Notes: a model not told the origin generated them from the letters alone. A DNA stretch of 64,000 nt from Campylobacter sp. RM6914 (GCF_004803835.1 NZ_CP012545.1:992001-1056000), one strand, 5' to 3'. Numbered from the stretch's first letter, positions 35,969 to 46,594 are shown. Numbers and translations are program-made.

Positions 35969-35986
35969 GATAATTTGCATATTATC
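35969..35986 (-). promoter_or_regulatory. palindrome upstream of mccR
   Basis: GATAAT-TTGCAT-ATTATC is a perfect 6-6-6 inverted repeat 24 bases before the mccR start codon, and overlaps TGATAATAT, a plausible -10. The arms equal those of a Fur box but the spacer is 6 rather than 7, so the binding protein is open. Confidence 0.45.
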
Positions 35987-36084
35987 AAAACAAGGCTTAA
36001 ATTTAAAAGCTCAAATTAAAAATTTACTTTTACTAATATTTAAATATTTTATTATTAAAGAAGATAATTTGATTAAGTAAATTT

Positions 36085-36118
36085 AAAAAGACCGCTAGTT
36101 AAATTTAACGGTCTTTTT
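36085..36118 (-). terminator. rho-independent terminator after purH
   Basis: Arms aaaaagaccg (36085-36094) and cggtcttttt (36109-36118) form a perfect 10-bp stem with a 14-nt loop. Read on the minus strand it ends CGGTCTTTTT, eight bases after the purH stop. It can function both ways. Confidence 0.85.
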
Positions 36119-36126
36119 GTGAGATA

Positions 36127-37659
36127 TTAATGCAAGAAGTGGCGAATGCCCGTAAAGTAAAGCGCCATACCGTATTCGTTTGCAGCTTCGATAACTTCAT
36201 CATCTCTTATGCTACCTCCAGGCTCTACTATACATTTTACACCTACTTTATGAGCTATATCTATACTATCTCTAAACGGGAAAAACGCCTCACTAGCAAG
36301 TGTGCAACCATTTAGATTAATCCCCATATCTTTTGCTTTGGCAACTGCAGCACGAGCCGCATCCACACGACTTGTCATACCCATGCCAATAGCTACAACA
36401 GCGCTATCTTTTACATAAACTACACAGTTGCTTTTTGTAAGAGCGGCAACTTTCCAAGCAACATCAGCGTCCGATAGCTCTGCCTTACTGGCGGCTCTTT
36501 TGCTCATTAGTTTCATATTTTCAAGTTCCGCATCTTTAACGTCATCTCTTTCTTGATAAACAAAACCACCATCAACGCGTTTAAAGTCGTATTTGTCGTT
36601 TGCACGAACTAAGAATTTGTTATCTTGCGTGAAAATTTTAATACGCTTTTTACTTTCAAAAACAGCAAGCGCATCTTTATCTACATTTGCAGCGATAATT
36701 ACTTCAACATAAATTTCATTGATCTTTTGTGCCAGCTCTTTATCAAGTGTGCCGTTTATCGCCACTACTCCGCCATAAGCAGACACCGGATCACACTTTA
36801 GTGCCTCAACATAACTCTCAAGCAAATTTGACTTTACTGCAAAACCGCATGGGTTAGCATGTTTGATAATCGCCACGGCAGGAGCTTCATTGAAGCTTGT
36901 CGCAAGCATTAAAGCACCGTTTATGTCTGTTAGGTTGTTAAAGCTAGCTTCGCCCTTTAGTGCGCGGAAGTTGTTGCTAAAGAAGTATTCAAATTCATAA
37001 AGCGCACCTTTTTGATGTGGATTTTCACCATACCTTGTATCAAAAACTTTATTTCCGACGATAAATTTAGACGCGCCAAATCCTCCGTTAAATCTATCGT
37101 TCATATAGTTTGCTATCATTGAGTCATATGCTGCCGTATGCTCGTAAGCTTTTATCATCAAGCTTCTTCTAAATTCGATATCGTCACGTTTTTCTCTAAG
37201 TCTTACTAAAATTTCGTCATAGTCAAGAACATCTGTAACTATCAAAACATCCTTGAAATTTTTAGCCGCACTTCTAACCATAGCAGGACCGCCGATGTCG
37301 ATATTTTCGATGATCTCATCAAAATCATCAGTGCGAATAGTAGTTTGTTTAAACGGATATAAATTTACACAAACAAGGTCAATACCCTCAACTGCGTTTT
37401 CTTTTGCTTGAGCCACATGCGCCGCATCATCTCTTTTGTGTAAAATTCCGCCGTGAATTTTAGGATGTAAAGTCTTTACGCGACCTTCAAACATTTCCGG
37501 ACTTTTAGTGACTTCTGCTACTTCAAGAGCTTTTACTCCGTTTTCATTTAGCATCTTATGTGTTCCGCCTGTAGATATCACTTCCCAGCCAAGCTCTACA
37601 AGTCCTTTTGCAAACTCAACAATACCCTCTTTGTCGCTTACGCTAATTAACGCTCTCAC
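36127..37659 (-). CDS. purH: bifunctional AICAR formyltransferase / IMP cyclohydrolase PurH
   Basis: 510 residues. N-terminal MGS-like IMP cyclohydrolase domain (about 1-130: [40 protein letters not shown]) and C-terminal AICARFT domain with [21 protein letters not shown] and [12 protein letters not shown]-like [12 protein letters not shown]. It performs the last two steps of de novo purine synthesis to IMP. It follows purL with a 17-bp gap, forming a purine unit. Confidence 0.97.
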   Translation of the reverse strand: MRALISVSDKEGIVEFAKGLVELGWEVISTGGTHKMLNENGVKALEVAEVTKSPEMFEGRVKTLHPKIHGGILHKRDDAAHVAQAKENAVEGIDLVCVNLYPFKQTTIRTDDFDEIIENIDIGGPAMVRSAAKNFKDVLIVTDVLDYDEILVRLREKRDDIEFRRSLMIKAYEHTAAYDSMIANYMNDRFNGGFGASKFIVGNKVFDTRYGENPHQKGALYEFEYFFSNNFRALKGEASFNNLTDINGALMLATSFNEAPAVAIIKHANPCGFAVKSNLLESYVEALKCDPVSAYGGVVAINGTLDKELAQKINEIYVEVIIAANVDKDALAVFESKKRIKIFTQDNKFLVRANDKYDFKRVDGGFVYQERDDVKDAELENMKLMSKRAASKAELSDADVAWKVAALTKSNCVVYVKDSAVVAIGMGMTSRVDAARAAVAKAKDMGINLNGCTLASEAFFPFRDSIDIAHKVGVKCIVEPGGSIRDDEVIEAANEYGMALYFTGIRHFLH

Positions 37660-37676
37660 TTCTTCTCCTTTTAGTT

Positions 37677-39872
37677 TTAGTCGTCTTGCTTAACAAGTCT
37701 TGTAAACTCGTTTAGATATATCTCTTTAATTTGCTTTAAATCTCTTTTAATGTCGTTTATTTCAAATTTATTACTTCCGGTAACACCTATCTTCACAGCC
37801 TTTACGCCGTATTTTTGTGCTAAAGATTTAAATTTATCTTCATCTTTTACTCCAACTATCGCACGAGAAAAGCTTTCGTCAAATACCCATCTTTTATCCT
37901 CAAAGTCGCAACTACAAGTAGCACCGATACCGCTCATGCAAGCCATCTTAGCCAAAGTCATAGCAACTCCGCCTGTGCCAATAGAATTTGCAAATTCAAG
38001 AATGTCGTTTTTATTTGCCTCTATCACAAGATCCCATAATGCTCTTTCTTGTTTATAATCAACGTCTTTTAACTCACCTGCTACGACGTTAAAAAGTGTT
38101 TTCATATATAAACTTCCGGCAAATTCTCCGCTTGTCTCGCCAAGAAGATAAATGGCTGTATTTTCGCCTTTAAATATGCTTGGTAAATTTTTATTAGCAT
38201 CTTCATTTACACCGACATTAACGATCGCAGGAGTTGGATACACACTAACTCCATCCGTATCATTATAAAGACTTACGTTGCCGCTTACAACAGGAGTGTT
38301 TAGCTCACGACAAGCCTCCTTGATACCCTCGCAACCTTGTGCAAATTGCCACATAACTTCAGGATTTTCGGGATTTCCATAGTTTAGGCAGTCTGTTATA
38401 GCAAGAGGCACGGCACCACTCATAGCTACCTTACGTCCACTTGCCGCAACAGCCATGGCAGCTCCTATTTTAGGATTTACATAGTTATGTCTTGGAGAGC
38501 ACTCCATACCCATAGCTACAGCTCTACCGGTCTCTTTTACTCTTATCACACCTGCTCCCAAAAAGCCCGGTTGTTTTATTGTATTTGTTTGGATATTTGC
38601 ATCGTATTGGTCATAGACAAATGATTTATTTAGCACGTGTGGGTCGCGAAGCAGTTTGTCAAAGGCTTCATCGTTGCTAACGGCCTTATAGTCGTTTATC
38701 GTTACATTTTTTATCTCATCAAGATACTTAGCTTTGGCAGTCGGACGATCGAGCACCGGAGCTGCTTCACTTAAAGGCTCGATAGGTATCTCTCCAACCA
38801 ACTCGTTATGCCAGTAAAGCTCCATCTTACCGCTACTAGTTACCTCTCCGATAACTTCCGCATCAAGATCGTATTTATTAAAAATCGCTCTTATCTTCTC
38901 TTCATAGCCTTTTTTGGCACATATCAGCATACGCTCTTGGCTTTCACTAAGCATAAGCTCATACGGTGTCATGCCTTCTTCTCTCATAGGAACTTTATCA
39001 AGATGCATTTTTAAACCACTACCGCTACGTCCTGCCATCTCAAAGCTTGAACTCGTAAGTCCTGCAGCGCCCATATCTTGGATACCTATAATATAATCAG
39101 TCTTAAATAGTTCCAAACAAGCTTCCATAAGTAGCTTTTCGGCAAACGGATCTCCTACTTGAACGGTAGGACGAAGCGATTTGTTTTCGTCATTAAAGCT
39201 ATCACTTGCCATAACCGCACCACCAAGACCGTCACGACCTGTCTTTGAGCCGACATATATCACAGGGTTACCAACACCTTCAGCTTTTGCGTAAAAAATT
39301 TCATCGCTTTTGCAAAGGCCCAAAGCAAAGGCATTTACTAGGATATTGCCATTAAAACTCTCATCAAAACTTACTTCGCCGCCGATAGTCGGTATACCCA
39401 TGCAGTTTCCATAGTGTCCGATACCAGCTACCGAACCTTTGATAAGGTGGCGTTGATAGCGAGCAACTTTATCAGATCCTAAGAAATTTCCAAATCTAAG
39501 CGAGTTCATGTTAGCTACGACTCTTGCACCCATGGTAAATACATCGCGTAAAATTCCGCCAACTCCAGTGGCTGCACCCTGATATGGCTCGATAAAGCTA
39601 GGGTGGTTGTGGCTTTCCATTTTAAACACAGCCGCATATCCGTCGCCGACATCTATAACTCCGGCATTTTCACCAGGTCCTTGTATCACCCAAGGTGCTT
39701 TTGTCGGAAAACCGTTTAGGTATTTTTTACTTGATTTATATGAGCAGTGTTCGCTCCACATCGCAGAAAAGACACCAAGCTCAAGTAAATTTGGCTCACG
39801 TCCTAAAATCTTAAGAATATTTTCATATTCACCGTCGCTTATTTTATGAGCTTTTATCGTAGCCTTATCCAT
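37677..39872 (-). CDS. purL: phosphoribosylformylglycinamidine synthase subunit PurL (small type)
   Basis: 731 residues, the length of the small PurL that works with separate PurS and PurQ. Seen: [41 protein letters not shown] near the N terminus, [18 protein letters not shown], and a second AIRS-like half with [11 protein letters not shown]. It converts FGAR to FGAM with ATP and glutamine-derived ammonia. purQ and purS are not in the window. Confidence 0.97.
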   Translation of the reverse strand: MDKATIKAHKISDGEYENILKILGREPNLLELGVFSAMWSEHCSYKSSKKYLNGFPTKAPWVIQGPGENAGVIDVGDGYAAVFKMESHNHPSFIEPYQGAATGVGGILRDVFTMGARVVANMNSLRFGNFLGSDKVARYQRHLIKGSVAGIGHYGNCMGIPTIGGEVSFDESFNGNILVNAFALGLCKSDEIFYAKAEGVGNPVIYVGSKTGRDGLGGAVMASDSFNDENKSLRPTVQVGDPFAEKLLMEACLELFKTDYIIGIQDMGAAGLTSSSFEMAGRSGSGLKMHLDKVPMREEGMTPYELMLSESQERMLICAKKGYEEKIRAIFNKYDLDAEVIGEVTSSGKMELYWHNELVGEIPIEPLSEAAPVLDRPTAKAKYLDEIKNVTINDYKAVSNDEAFDKLLRDPHVLNKSFVYDQYDANIQTNTIKQPGFLGAGVIRVKETGRAVAMGMECSPRHNYVNPKIGAAMAVAASGRKVAMSGAVPLAITDCLNYGNPENPEVMWQFAQGCEGIKEACRELNTPVVSGNVSLYNDTDGVSVYPTPAIVNVGVNEDANKNLPSIFKGENTAIYLLGETSGEFAGSLYMKTLFNVVAGELKDVDYKQERALWDLVIEANKNDILEFANSIGTGGVAMTLAKMACMSGIGATCSCDFEDKRWVFDESFSRAIVGVKDEDKFKSLAQKYGVKAVKIGVTGSNKFEINDIKRDLKQIKEIYLNEFTRLVKQDD

Positions 39873-39962
39873 TTTTGCCCTTTGTGAGATTTTAGTCTAT
39901 TTTACTCTAACAAGGCTAAAAAAAGGGTAAAATAACCGCCTTATTAAGCCTATGAATTTGTA

Positions 39963-40439
39963 TCAAATTTGTGTATTTTGAGGTATAAGTCGGCTGTATT
40001 TTTCTTCAAGTTCGTCTATTTTAGAAATTATAAAATCATACATATCGCCGTCAAATTTACCTTCGTCAGTAAAAACTACTCCGTCTATATCTACATACGC
40101 TTTGCTTTCGCCCTGCTCAAAAAAGCAAACAGACTCTGCGTTGAAATCTTTTAGCTTCATCCATTCAGGGGTTTTACCCTTGCTTATGCCGTAAACATAA
40201 ATTTCATTAATTTGGCTATCATTTTCTTTTAAATTTGATAAAATTTCGGGGCTTATCTTTATAGCTATCATGCCAAGTGCGCAGACAAACTCAACCAAAT
40301 CATCGCAAAGTCTAAATCCACAATGCTGCTCAAAGTCATTTACGGACATCAGATCGGCTGCATTTTCAGCAGCGTCCACATAACTAAACTCATCGCCTAA
40401 CTCTAAAATTCTACTTTTTAAATTCTTTAAGCTTCCCAT
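39963..40439 (-). CDS. conserved hypothetical protein, weak SUKH/SMI1-like look
   Basis: 158 acidic residues, cytosolic. The stretch HCGFRLCDDLVEFVCALG followed later by VYGISKGKTPEW and FFEQGESKAYVDIDG recalls the SUKH (SMI1/KNR4) fold found in immunity proteins, but no toxin gene is adjacent, so the likeness is only suggestive. It has no partner in a tight operon: 24 bp separate it from mdaB-like. Function unknown. Confidence 0.6.
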   Translation of the reverse strand: MGSLKNLKSRILELGDEFSYVDAAENAADLMSVNDFEQHCGFRLCDDLVEFVCALGMIAIKISPEILSNLKENDSQINEIYVYGISKGKTPEWMKLKDFNAESVCFFEQGESKAYVDIDGVVFTDEGKFDGDMYDFIISKIDELEEKYSRLIPQNTQI

Positions 40440-40462
40440 TTTTATCCGATCAAATTTTAAAT

Positions 40463-41041
40463 TTAACCAAAAATTTTACTTAGATGGCTTTTGTAGTCGT
40501 TTATAAATTTTGACACATCAGGCATTTTGATAACATCGTTACAGATAAAAGACTCAAGAGGTTTGATACCTAAAAATTCATTTGCTTTTCTAAAATGCAG
40601 ATAAACGCCATCTACTCCAACTCCCTCAAAGAATTCATTTTTATCCGTGAAGGCTTCAATAGGTGCATTCCAAGTAAGAGATAGCATGTGTTTTTTGCCG
40701 TTTAAAAGTCCGCCCGTTCCGTAATCCTTCGTAGGCGCAGTGCGATGACGACCATCACTTGCATACAATTTGCCATGACCAGCTGTGAAAACATCATCCA
40801 TGTATTTTTTAACTATCCAAGGCTCACCCATCCACCAGCCTGGCATCTGCCAGATCACAACATCCATCCATAAAAATTTCTCGATCTCTTCTTCTATATT
40901 ATAACCTGCGTCGATCACACACTCTTTTATCTCATGTCCCATCGCGCGTAAATGCTCTTTGGCTACTTCATGCAAAGTCTGGTTAAGCCTACCCTCTGAA
41001 TGACCAAATTTTTTTCCACCGTTTATAAGTAAGATTTTCAT
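40463..41041 (-). CDS. mdaB: MdaB-like NADPH:quinone reductase (flavodoxin fold)
   Basis: 192 residues from ATG 41041 (MKILLINGGKKFGHSEGRLNQTL), preferred over an upstream ATG because AGGA lies 7 bases before it and the length equals MdaB. LINGGKKFGHSEGRLN binds FMN phosphate; WQMPGWWMGEPWIVKKYMDDVF and SLTWNAPIEAF match MdaB. It reduces quinones by two electrons and protects against oxidative stress, well known in Helicobacter. 20 bp after mnmE. Confidence 0.88.
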   Translation of the reverse strand: MKILLINGGKKFGHSEGRLNQTLHEVAKEHLRAMGHEIKECVIDAGYNIEEEIEKFLWMDVVIWQMPGWWMGEPWIVKKYMDDVFTAGHGKLYASDGRHRTAPTKDYGTGGLLNGKKHMLSLTWNAPIEAFTDKNEFFEGVGVDGVYLHFRKANEFLGIKPLESFICNDVIKMPDVSKFINDYKSHLSKIFG

Positions 41042-41061
41042 ATTATTCCTATTTTTAAAAT

Positions 41062-42399
41062 TTATTTTCCTAAGCAAAAACTACTAAACATTTCATCTAA
41101 AATTTCATTTCGCTCAAAAGGTTTTGTTATCATGCTTATGTGTTTTATGGCAGAATTTATCTCATAAGCAAAGAGTTCAAGTTCGCTCTCATTAAGCAAC
41201 TCTAATGCTCTTTTTATAGCATTAGAAGCATCCATGCAGGAGTTTATTTGCATGCTTGAACTTAGTATTATTTCATCGCTATCTTGAGAGTTTAAGTATT
41301 GTTCTATCTCGCTTACAAGAAGCTCTGTGCTATTTTTGGCTGAAATTTTTAAGACATCTGGCAACTCAAGCTCAAATTTAATATCTAAATCGCTTTTATT
41401 TAAAACAAAAAAGACTTTTTTATTTAAGTCACTGACAAGTTCTAAAATTCTCTCATCTTGCTCGTCTTTAAAATTTGACCCGTCAAAAACAGCCAAGACG
41501 ATATCCGCTTCTTCGATCGCCTTTAAAGAGTAACTAATGCCAATGTTTTCGACATTACCGGCATTTTTACGAATACCTGCCGTGTCTATTATACGCACCA
41601 AATGCGTTCCGATATTTAGATTTTCTTCTATCCTATCGCGAGTAGTACCAGCCTCATCTGATATTATGGCTCTTTCATAGCTTAAGAGCGCATTTAAGAT
41701 AGAACTCTTGCCGACATTTGGCTTGCCAACTATTGCTATTTTAAAACCCTCTATCAAGCCTTGACGACTTTTGCTAAGAGCAACGATACGTTCTAATTTT
41801 GCGTGATTTTGACTTAACATCTCTGAAATTTGACTCATCAAATCACTTGGTAAATCATCATCGGCATAATCAATACTTGTCTCAACAAATGCTAAAGTTT
41901 TTACGAGCTCTGCTCTAAGCTCATTTGCGTATTTGCTCAGATCACCTCTCATTTGACGAGCAAGAATTTTAACAGCGCCTTCACTTTTTGCATTTATTAA
42001 CGACTGTATAGCATTTGCTTTAGCAAGATCCATCTTGTCGTTTAGAAACGCCCTATGGCTAAATTCTCCGCCTCTAGCAAGTCTAGCTCCGGCAGACAAA
42101 AGCTCGTTTAAGATCATGCGAGCAACCATATATCCGCCATGCATTTGAAATTCAACCACGTCTTCGCCAGTAAAGCTAGCTGGAGCTTTAAAATAAATCA
42201 TTATAGCTTCGTCTAAAAATTCACCATCAAGCGAGTAAATTTTACACAATGTTGCCATGCGAGGCATAAGTTCTGATTTTTTAGTAAGTTTTAGAGAGAT
42301 ATTAAGCGCATCGGCTCCACTTAAGCGGATCACACCTATTGAGCCGATACCGTTTGCCGTTGCTATCGCGGCGATAGTTTCATTTTTTAAAGAAATCAT
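41062..42399 (-). CDS. mnmE: tRNA-5-carboxymethylaminomethyl-2-thiouridine GTPase MnmE
   Basis: 445 residues. N-terminal folate domain ([22 protein letters not shown]), central G domain with G1 GKPNVGKS, G2 TTRD, G3 DTAG and G4 NKSD, and C-terminal FCLGK carrying the catalytic Cys. With MnmG it modifies U34 of certain tRNAs. It overlaps jag by 20 bp at the end of the rpmH-rnpA-yidD-yidC-jag cluster. Confidence 0.97.
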   Translation of the reverse strand: MISLKNETIAAIATANGIGSIGVIRLSGADALNISLKLTKKSELMPRMATLCKIYSLDGEFLDEAIMIYFKAPASFTGEDVVEFQMHGGYMVARMILNELLSAGARLARGGEFSHRAFLNDKMDLAKANAIQSLINAKSEGAVKILARQMRGDLSKYANELRAELVKTLAFVETSIDYADDDLPSDLMSQISEMLSQNHAKLERIVALSKSRQGLIEGFKIAIVGKPNVGKSSILNALLSYERAIISDEAGTTRDRIEENLNIGTHLVRIIDTAGIRKNAGNVENIGISYSLKAIEEADIVLAVFDGSNFKDEQDERILELVSDLNKKVFFVLNKSDLDIKFELELPDVLKISAKNSTELLVSEIEQYLNSQDSDEIILSSSMQINSCMDASNAIKRALELLNESELELFAYEINSAIKHISMITKPFERNEILDEMFSSFCLGK

Positions 42400-43447
42400 T
42401 TACAACTACAAATTTATCACTACCGTTTGATTTTATTCCAACATATTTTTCAGGGAAAGTAGCGCGCAGTTTCTCAAGTGCTATCTTAACCAACACGCCG
42501 TCAAGTGGCTTTGTCTGAGCCTTGCCGGTATTTTGCACACGTTCTATTATCGACGTTAGGTATTGATCTATCATAGCCTCTTGGTTTTTCAAAAATTCAG
42601 CTATCTCAAGACGGATAGATAAGTTATATTTGGTATTTAACCAATTATGAAGCAAGTATGATATAGCCTTGTATCTATAACCCTCTTTGCCGATAAGTAG
42701 AGCTGCGTCATCTCCGTCAAGCTCGATAAGAAGACATTCGTCACTAAATTTTGAAACCTCTATCTTGCTTATACTAAAGCAACTAGCATTTAAAAGTCTT
42801 GTTAGATCATTTTTGATTATCGGTAAAATTTCATCGAAATTTATACTATTTTTTTGTCTTTTATCCTCTTTTTCCTCAACCTTAGCTTCATTACTATCTG
42901 TATTGAAATTATCAATTATAGAGGTATCAAGGATATCTTTTTGCTCTCGTTTTTGAGGCTTTACTTCAGGAGTGTCGATACGTTTTATGATGTATTCTGG
43001 TTTTTCCTCTTTACTTTCACTGATATCCACACCAAAAGCATCCTGTGCCAATGCGTTATTTTTGTCACTTAAGCTTTTCTTTGCTCCATTTTGTGCAGAG
43101 TGTTTATTTTTTTTATTTTTTCCGTTACGCCTGCGTTCCTCTTTTGGTTTGTCCTCTTTTTTGTCGGCTCTACCGTCTTCTTTTTTATTTTCGATATGTT
43201 TTTTGTCTAAATTATGCTCGCGTTTTTCGTGTTTTTGCTCTTTTTTACGCTCATCATGACGATCATTTTGTCTGTGATTTGACTTTTTTTCTATATCGGC
43301 TTCAATAATGGCATTTTTTTTAAAAAAACCCAAAAAACCGGAACTTGGATGTTGGATAACTTTAATATCAAGTTCGGTCACAGAGCATTTTAGCTCCGTA
43401 GCCGCTTTTTGAAAGGCCTCTTGTAAATTTGAAGCTTCGATACGCAT
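42380..43447 (-). CDS. jag: Jag/KhpB-like RNA-binding protein
   Basis: 355 residues. N-terminal Jag_N domain (about 1-50: [31 protein letters not shown]), a long Lys/Glu-rich low-complexity linker (about 52-200), then a KH domain (about 205-285) with [19 protein letters not shown]. The last ~60 residues replace the usual R3H region, but the Arg-x3-His motif is not seen. It binds RNA and follows yidC as in most bacteria. Its stop overlaps mnmE. Confidence 0.85.
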   Translation of the reverse strand: MRIEASNLQEAFQKAATELKCSVTELDIKVIQHPSSGFLGFFKKNAIIEADIEKKSNHRQNDRHDERKKEQKHEKREHNLDKKHIENKKEDGRADKKEDKPKEERRRNGKNKKNKHSAQNGAKKSLSDKNNALAQDAFGVDISESKEEKPEYIIKRIDTPEVKPQKREQKDILDTSIIDNFNTDSNEAKVEEKEDKRQKNSINFDEILPIIKNDLTRLLNASCFSISKIEVSKFSDECLLIELDGDDAALLIGKEGYRYKAISYLLHNWLNTKYNLSIRLEIAEFLKNQEAMIDQYLTSIIERVQNTGKAQTKPLDGVLVKIALEKLRATFPEKYVGIKSNGSDKFVVVNDFFKK

Positions 43448-45003
43448 TATGCTTTTACCTCCGCTTTTTTCTGTTTTGCAAAAAGTTTATTAACAAAAAT
43501 TTGCTGAATAACAGAACAAACGTTGTTTATAAACCAGTAAAGTGTAAGGCCTGCAGGGAAGGTCACAAAGAAAAATGTAAATATTAGCGGTAAAAATTTC
43601 ATTATCTTTTCTTGCATAGGGTCGCTAAATGTTGTTGGTGTAAGTCTTTGCTGTAAAAACATAGTTACACCCATTAAGATAGGCAAGATAAAGTATGGAT
43701 CCATCACAGAAAGGTCATGTATCCACAGTATCCACTCAGCGCCTTTAAGCTCGATCGCATTTAATAAAACCCTATAAATCGCGAAAAATACAGGAATTTG
43801 AAGTAGTATCGGCAGACATCCACCCATTGGATTTGCACCGTGCTTTTTATAAAGCTCCATCATATGTGCGTTTAGCTTTTGCGGATCGCCTTTATATTTT
43901 GCTTGAAGCTCTTTCATCTTAGGGGATAGTTCTTTTAGCTTGTTCATTGACAACATGCCTTTGTATGTTAGAGGGAACAATACTATCCTAATCACCAGTG
44001 TAAGAACAACTATTGCCCAACCCCAGTTGCCTATATGCGAATAAAGAAAGCTCAAAAATGCAAACATTGGTTTTGCTATAAAGCTAAACCAACCATATTC
44101 TACAACATCGGTTAGGCGTATATCTATCGCTTTTAACGCCCTATACTCTTTAGCGCCGATATATCCACTGCCTTTAAAATTTCCATTTTGTTTAATAAAT
44201 GCTATTGCATTATTTTGTGGGTCTACGCTAGTAACAACACTTAAAGGCCTGTCAAAAGAGTAAAGCAAGGTTGTATAGTATCTATCCGAAGCAGCAGCTA
44301 TATTTACGTCACTAAATGACTCTCCGCCATCTAAATCATCATCTTCAAGTATAGTAAGTTTCTCATCTGCATGTCTTAAAAGAACACCGTGGACCGTATA
44401 GCTATCAACCGAAACATTTGGTCTAAAACCAGGGGTTATAAAGTATTCTACTTCGCGACTTAAATCAACATCAACATCATAACTTCCATCCGGTCCAAAG
44501 GTTATCTTTTTAGTTATAGTAAGACCGTCTAAATTTTGAGTTAAATTTACACTCCTACTAGTGCCATCAACACTGATCTCATTTACATCAGCGCTATAGT
44601 TTACATTAAAGGCTTGGTTGTTTATAGTTGTGTCACTAAATCTAAGTTCAAGAGGCAAAGGAGACATTGCCGTTAGCTGAGTTCTTTCTCCATCTTCTGT
44701 TTTATATTTTTCTTCGTTAAGATAAAATTTACTGATACGACCTAGCTCATCTATATGAGCTTCATAGTCTTTAGCCTTAACAACAACTAGCGTTTTATCG
44801 CTATTTGTACTTGATGTTTTTGGAGTTAAAGAGCCGTTTTGAGATACGGGAGCCGAATTTGAAACTGATGTTTGCGCTTGAACGGTTTGATTTTGTTCAT
44901 TTGGAAGCGTCTTTGGGATAAAAAAATAATCATAAACGATAAAAAAGACAAAGGATAAAAGAGTTGCGATAAGCACCCTTTTTTGTGTCGATAGGTTATT
45001 CAT
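43447..45003 (-). CDS. yidC: membrane protein insertase YidC
   Basis: 518 residues, Gram-negative type: first helix (about 9-27), large periplasmic beta domain (about 50-310), then the conserved helices with NWGWAIVVLTLVIRIVLFPLT, MGGCLPILLQIPVFFAIYRVL and LYWFINNVCSVIQQ. It inserts membrane proteins with or without SecYEG. It touches jag at one base and follows yidD by 1 bp. Confidence 0.97.
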   Translation of the reverse strand: MNNLSTQKRVLIATLLSFVFFIVYDYFFIPKTLPNEQNQTVQAQTSVSNSAPVSQNGSLTPKTSSTNSDKTLVVVKAKDYEAHIDELGRISKFYLNEEKYKTEDGERTQLTAMSPLPLELRFSDTTINNQAFNVNYSADVNEISVDGTSRSVNLTQNLDGLTITKKITFGPDGSYDVDVDLSREVEYFITPGFRPNVSVDSYTVHGVLLRHADEKLTILEDDDLDGGESFSDVNIAAASDRYYTTLLYSFDRPLSVVTSVDPQNNAIAFIKQNGNFKGSGYIGAKEYRALKAIDIRLTDVVEYGWFSFIAKPMFAFLSFLYSHIGNWGWAIVVLTLVIRIVLFPLTYKGMLSMNKLKELSPKMKELQAKYKGDPQKLNAHMMELYKKHGANPMGGCLPILLQIPVFFAIYRVLLNAIELKGAEWILWIHDLSVMDPYFILPILMGVTMFLQQRLTPTTFSDPMQEKIMKFLPLIFTFFFVTFPAGLTLYWFINNVCSVIQQIFVNKLFAKQKKAEVKA

Positions 45004-45004
45004 T

Positions 45005-45346
45005 TTAATGTTTTCCTCTTAATGAATCTAAAACTTTTATAACATAAAATTTACTATTTTTACAAGGAACCAACCAAAATTCAATATCTGCAACTTTATC
45101 CTGCTTTGATAGTGAAATGGATGTAAATTTTTTGCCTACAACAGGGTAATCTATACCACCTTTAAATAGTTGATTGCACTTTAGAATTCTCATAAGGACA
45201 GCAAAAGAAGCTAAAAAAATATTATTATTTTTAAATTGCCAAATGGCGTATTCCGAGCAAGAAGGATAATAGCGACAGGATTTAGGAAGAATTTTAGAAA
45301 TGTAGTTTTGGTAAAATTTAATACACAAAATCGCAAATTTATTCAT
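45005..45346 (-). CDS. yidD: membrane protein insertion efficiency factor YidD
   Basis: 113 residues from ATG 45346 ([17 protein letters not shown]), which overlaps the rnpA stop; an ATG three codons earlier is possible. The family block SCRYYPSCSEYAIWQF is clear, plus GGIDYPV. The C-terminal ~45 residues extend beyond the usual YidD. It supports YidC. Lies between rnpA and yidC as expected. Confidence 0.93.
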   Translation of the reverse strand: MNKFAILCIKFYQNYISKILPKSCRYYPSCSEYAIWQFKNNNIFLASFAVLMRILKCNQLFKGGIDYPVVGKKFTSISLSKQDKVADIEFWLVPCKNSKFYVIKVLDSLRGKH

Positions 45347-45678
45347 TTCAGGCATCCTAATTTCTTAAGCGACCAACGCACATTTTTTTGAATTTTATCA
45401 AACCTAAACTCATTAAGCCCATTTTTTGCTACTATGACGTAAATGCCGCTTTCAAGTTCGTCACAAACTTCTAAAAAAACTGCACGTAACAATCTTTTCG
45501 CCCTATTGCGGACGACCGCTTTTCCTACTTTTTTACTAGCTACTACTGCTAATTTGTTCTGGATTGAAGGTTTATAAAAAAGGACACAGACTTCACTGTG
45601 CCATCTTTTTGCATCTTTATAAACCGATGAGAATTCTTTTGAGTCGCTTAAAGACTCAAAGTTTGCTAAGCTGCCAAT
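45343..45678 (-). CDS. rnpA: ribonuclease P protein component RnpA, apparently with an AUU start
   Basis: 111 residues read by eye: [18 protein letters not shown], then [21 protein letters not shown], the RNR signature of RnpA, and [11 protein letters not shown] at the end. It processes tRNA 5' ends together with RnpB RNA. No in-frame ATG, GTG or TTG lies between the upstream TAG and the conserved part. The best start is ATT at 45678, with AAAGG 9 bases before it. The 5' end overlaps rpmH by 13 bp and the stop overlaps yidD. Confidence 0.88.
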   Translation of the reverse strand: MGSLANFESLSDSKEFSSVYKDAKRWHSEVCVLFYKPSIQNKLAVVASKKVGKAVVRNRAKRLLRAVFLEVCDELESGIYVIVAKNGLNEFRFDKIQKNVRWSLKKLGCLK

Positions 45679-45800
45679 CTTTTTCTACCTTTAGCACGTC
45701 TAGCATTTATAACTTTACGACCATTTTTAGTTTTCATTCTTAAACGAAAACCGTGAGTGCGTTTTTTAGGGGTTTTGTGAGGCTGATAAGTCCTTTTCAT
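45666..45800 (-). CDS. rpmH: 50S ribosomal protein L34
   Basis: 44 residues: [18 protein letters not shown], then [24 protein letters not shown]. Complete and highly conserved. It leads the rpmH-rnpA-yidD-yidC-jag-mnmE cluster, preceded by AAGGAAAGAG. The stop codon lies within the first codons of rnpA. Confidence 0.97.
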   Translation of the reverse strand: MKRTYQPHKTPKKRTHGFRLRMKTKNGRKVINARRAKGRKRLAA

Positions 45801-45910
45801 CTCTTTCCTTAAAATTAATATAAAAGCGTGATGTTATCAAAAAAATACTTAAATTCCTTTGAATATAACTAAAATCAGACACAAGTATTAAAATTTTAAG
45901 CAAATTAAAA

Positions 45911-45916
45911 TATAAT
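45911..45916 (+). promoter_or_regulatory. -10 element (TATAAT) at a possibly leaderless gene
   Basis: AAATATAATACCAAAATGG: the hexamer ends only 6 bases before the ATG at 45923, placing the transcript start at or within a base of the start codon. No ribosome site is present between them. Confidence 0.5.
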
Positions 45917-45922
45917 ACCAAA

Positions 45923-46594
45923 ATGGAAATTTCGCAAAAAAACGAAACATTAAAAAAGTTATATTTTTTAAAAGCTATCGGATATAAATTTATAAATGAA
46001 AATTTTATTTTTTCGCAAAAAATATCCGAATTTGCCGATGTGGACGAACTAAATCATCAAATTTCACAATGCAATTTATGCCACCTTAGAAAGTCCGCAA
46101 ATACGGCCTTACTAGGATATGGCAACAAGCAAAGCAAGATAATGTTCGTCTGCCTTGCTCCAAGTCCAAATGCCGATAAAAACGCAGAGTTGGTTTCTGG
46201 GATGCTTGGCGCAAAATTTAGCGAACTGGTCTTTAACTCGCTAAATCTTAACAAAGATGAGTTTTATGTAAGTTCTATCTTAAGATGTAAAAATCTAAAT
46301 TTAGAAGGCAAAGATATGGCAAATGATGAGTGTTTTGAACTTTGCAGACCTTACCTAATGGAAGAAATAGAGCTCATAAAACCAAGCATAATCATAACTC
46401 TTGGAGAAGAGGCGTTTTTTAAGCTTTATGGGCAAAATATTGCAAATACAAATTTCAAGAGCCTTAGAGGAAGTGTTTTAAAATTTCAAAACACCCTCTT
46501 AATGCCTACGTATTCGGTAATGTGGCTTATGAAAAACCCTAGTTTTGAAGATGTTTTTTGTGCTGATTTAAAAAAGATAAAAGGTATGATATGA
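45923..46594 (+). CDS. family 4 uracil-DNA glycosylase homologue with degenerate active site
   Basis: 223 residues with the family-4/5 UDG frame: Fe-S cysteines at 50, 53 (CNLC), 122 (LRCK) and 141 (LCRPYL), plus LIKPSIIITLGEEAFFKL and SLRGSVLKF. The catalytic motifs are altered: 'GEAPG' reads CLAPSP, the Asn of 'tNvvKC' is Ser in YVSSILRC, and 'HPa' reads SVMW. The [4Fe-4S] fold is kept while uracil excision is doubtful. It overlaps the next gene by 4 bp (ATGA). The promoter sits so close that the mRNA may be leaderless. Confidence 0.8.
   Translation: MEISQKNETLKKLYFLKAIGYKFINENFIFSQKISEFADVDELNHQISQCNLCHLRKSANTALLGYGNKQSKIMFVCLAPSPNADKNAELVSGMLGAKFSELVFNSLNLNKDEFYVSSILRCKNLNLEGKDMANDECFELCRPYLMEEIELIKPSIIITLGEEAFFKLYGQNIANTNFKSLRGSVLKFQNTLLMPTYSVMWLMKNPSFEDVFCADLKKIKGMI

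Noticed and set aside
39963-40439. SUKH-type immunity gene of a toxin system
   Set aside because: No toxin or secretion gene is adjacent and the resemblance is weak, so no system is claimed.
42687-43308. Plus-strand open frames opposite jag
   Set aside because: They are low-complexity Phe/Leu/Ser-rich mirror readings of the Lys/Glu-rich linker, with no ribosome site or homology.
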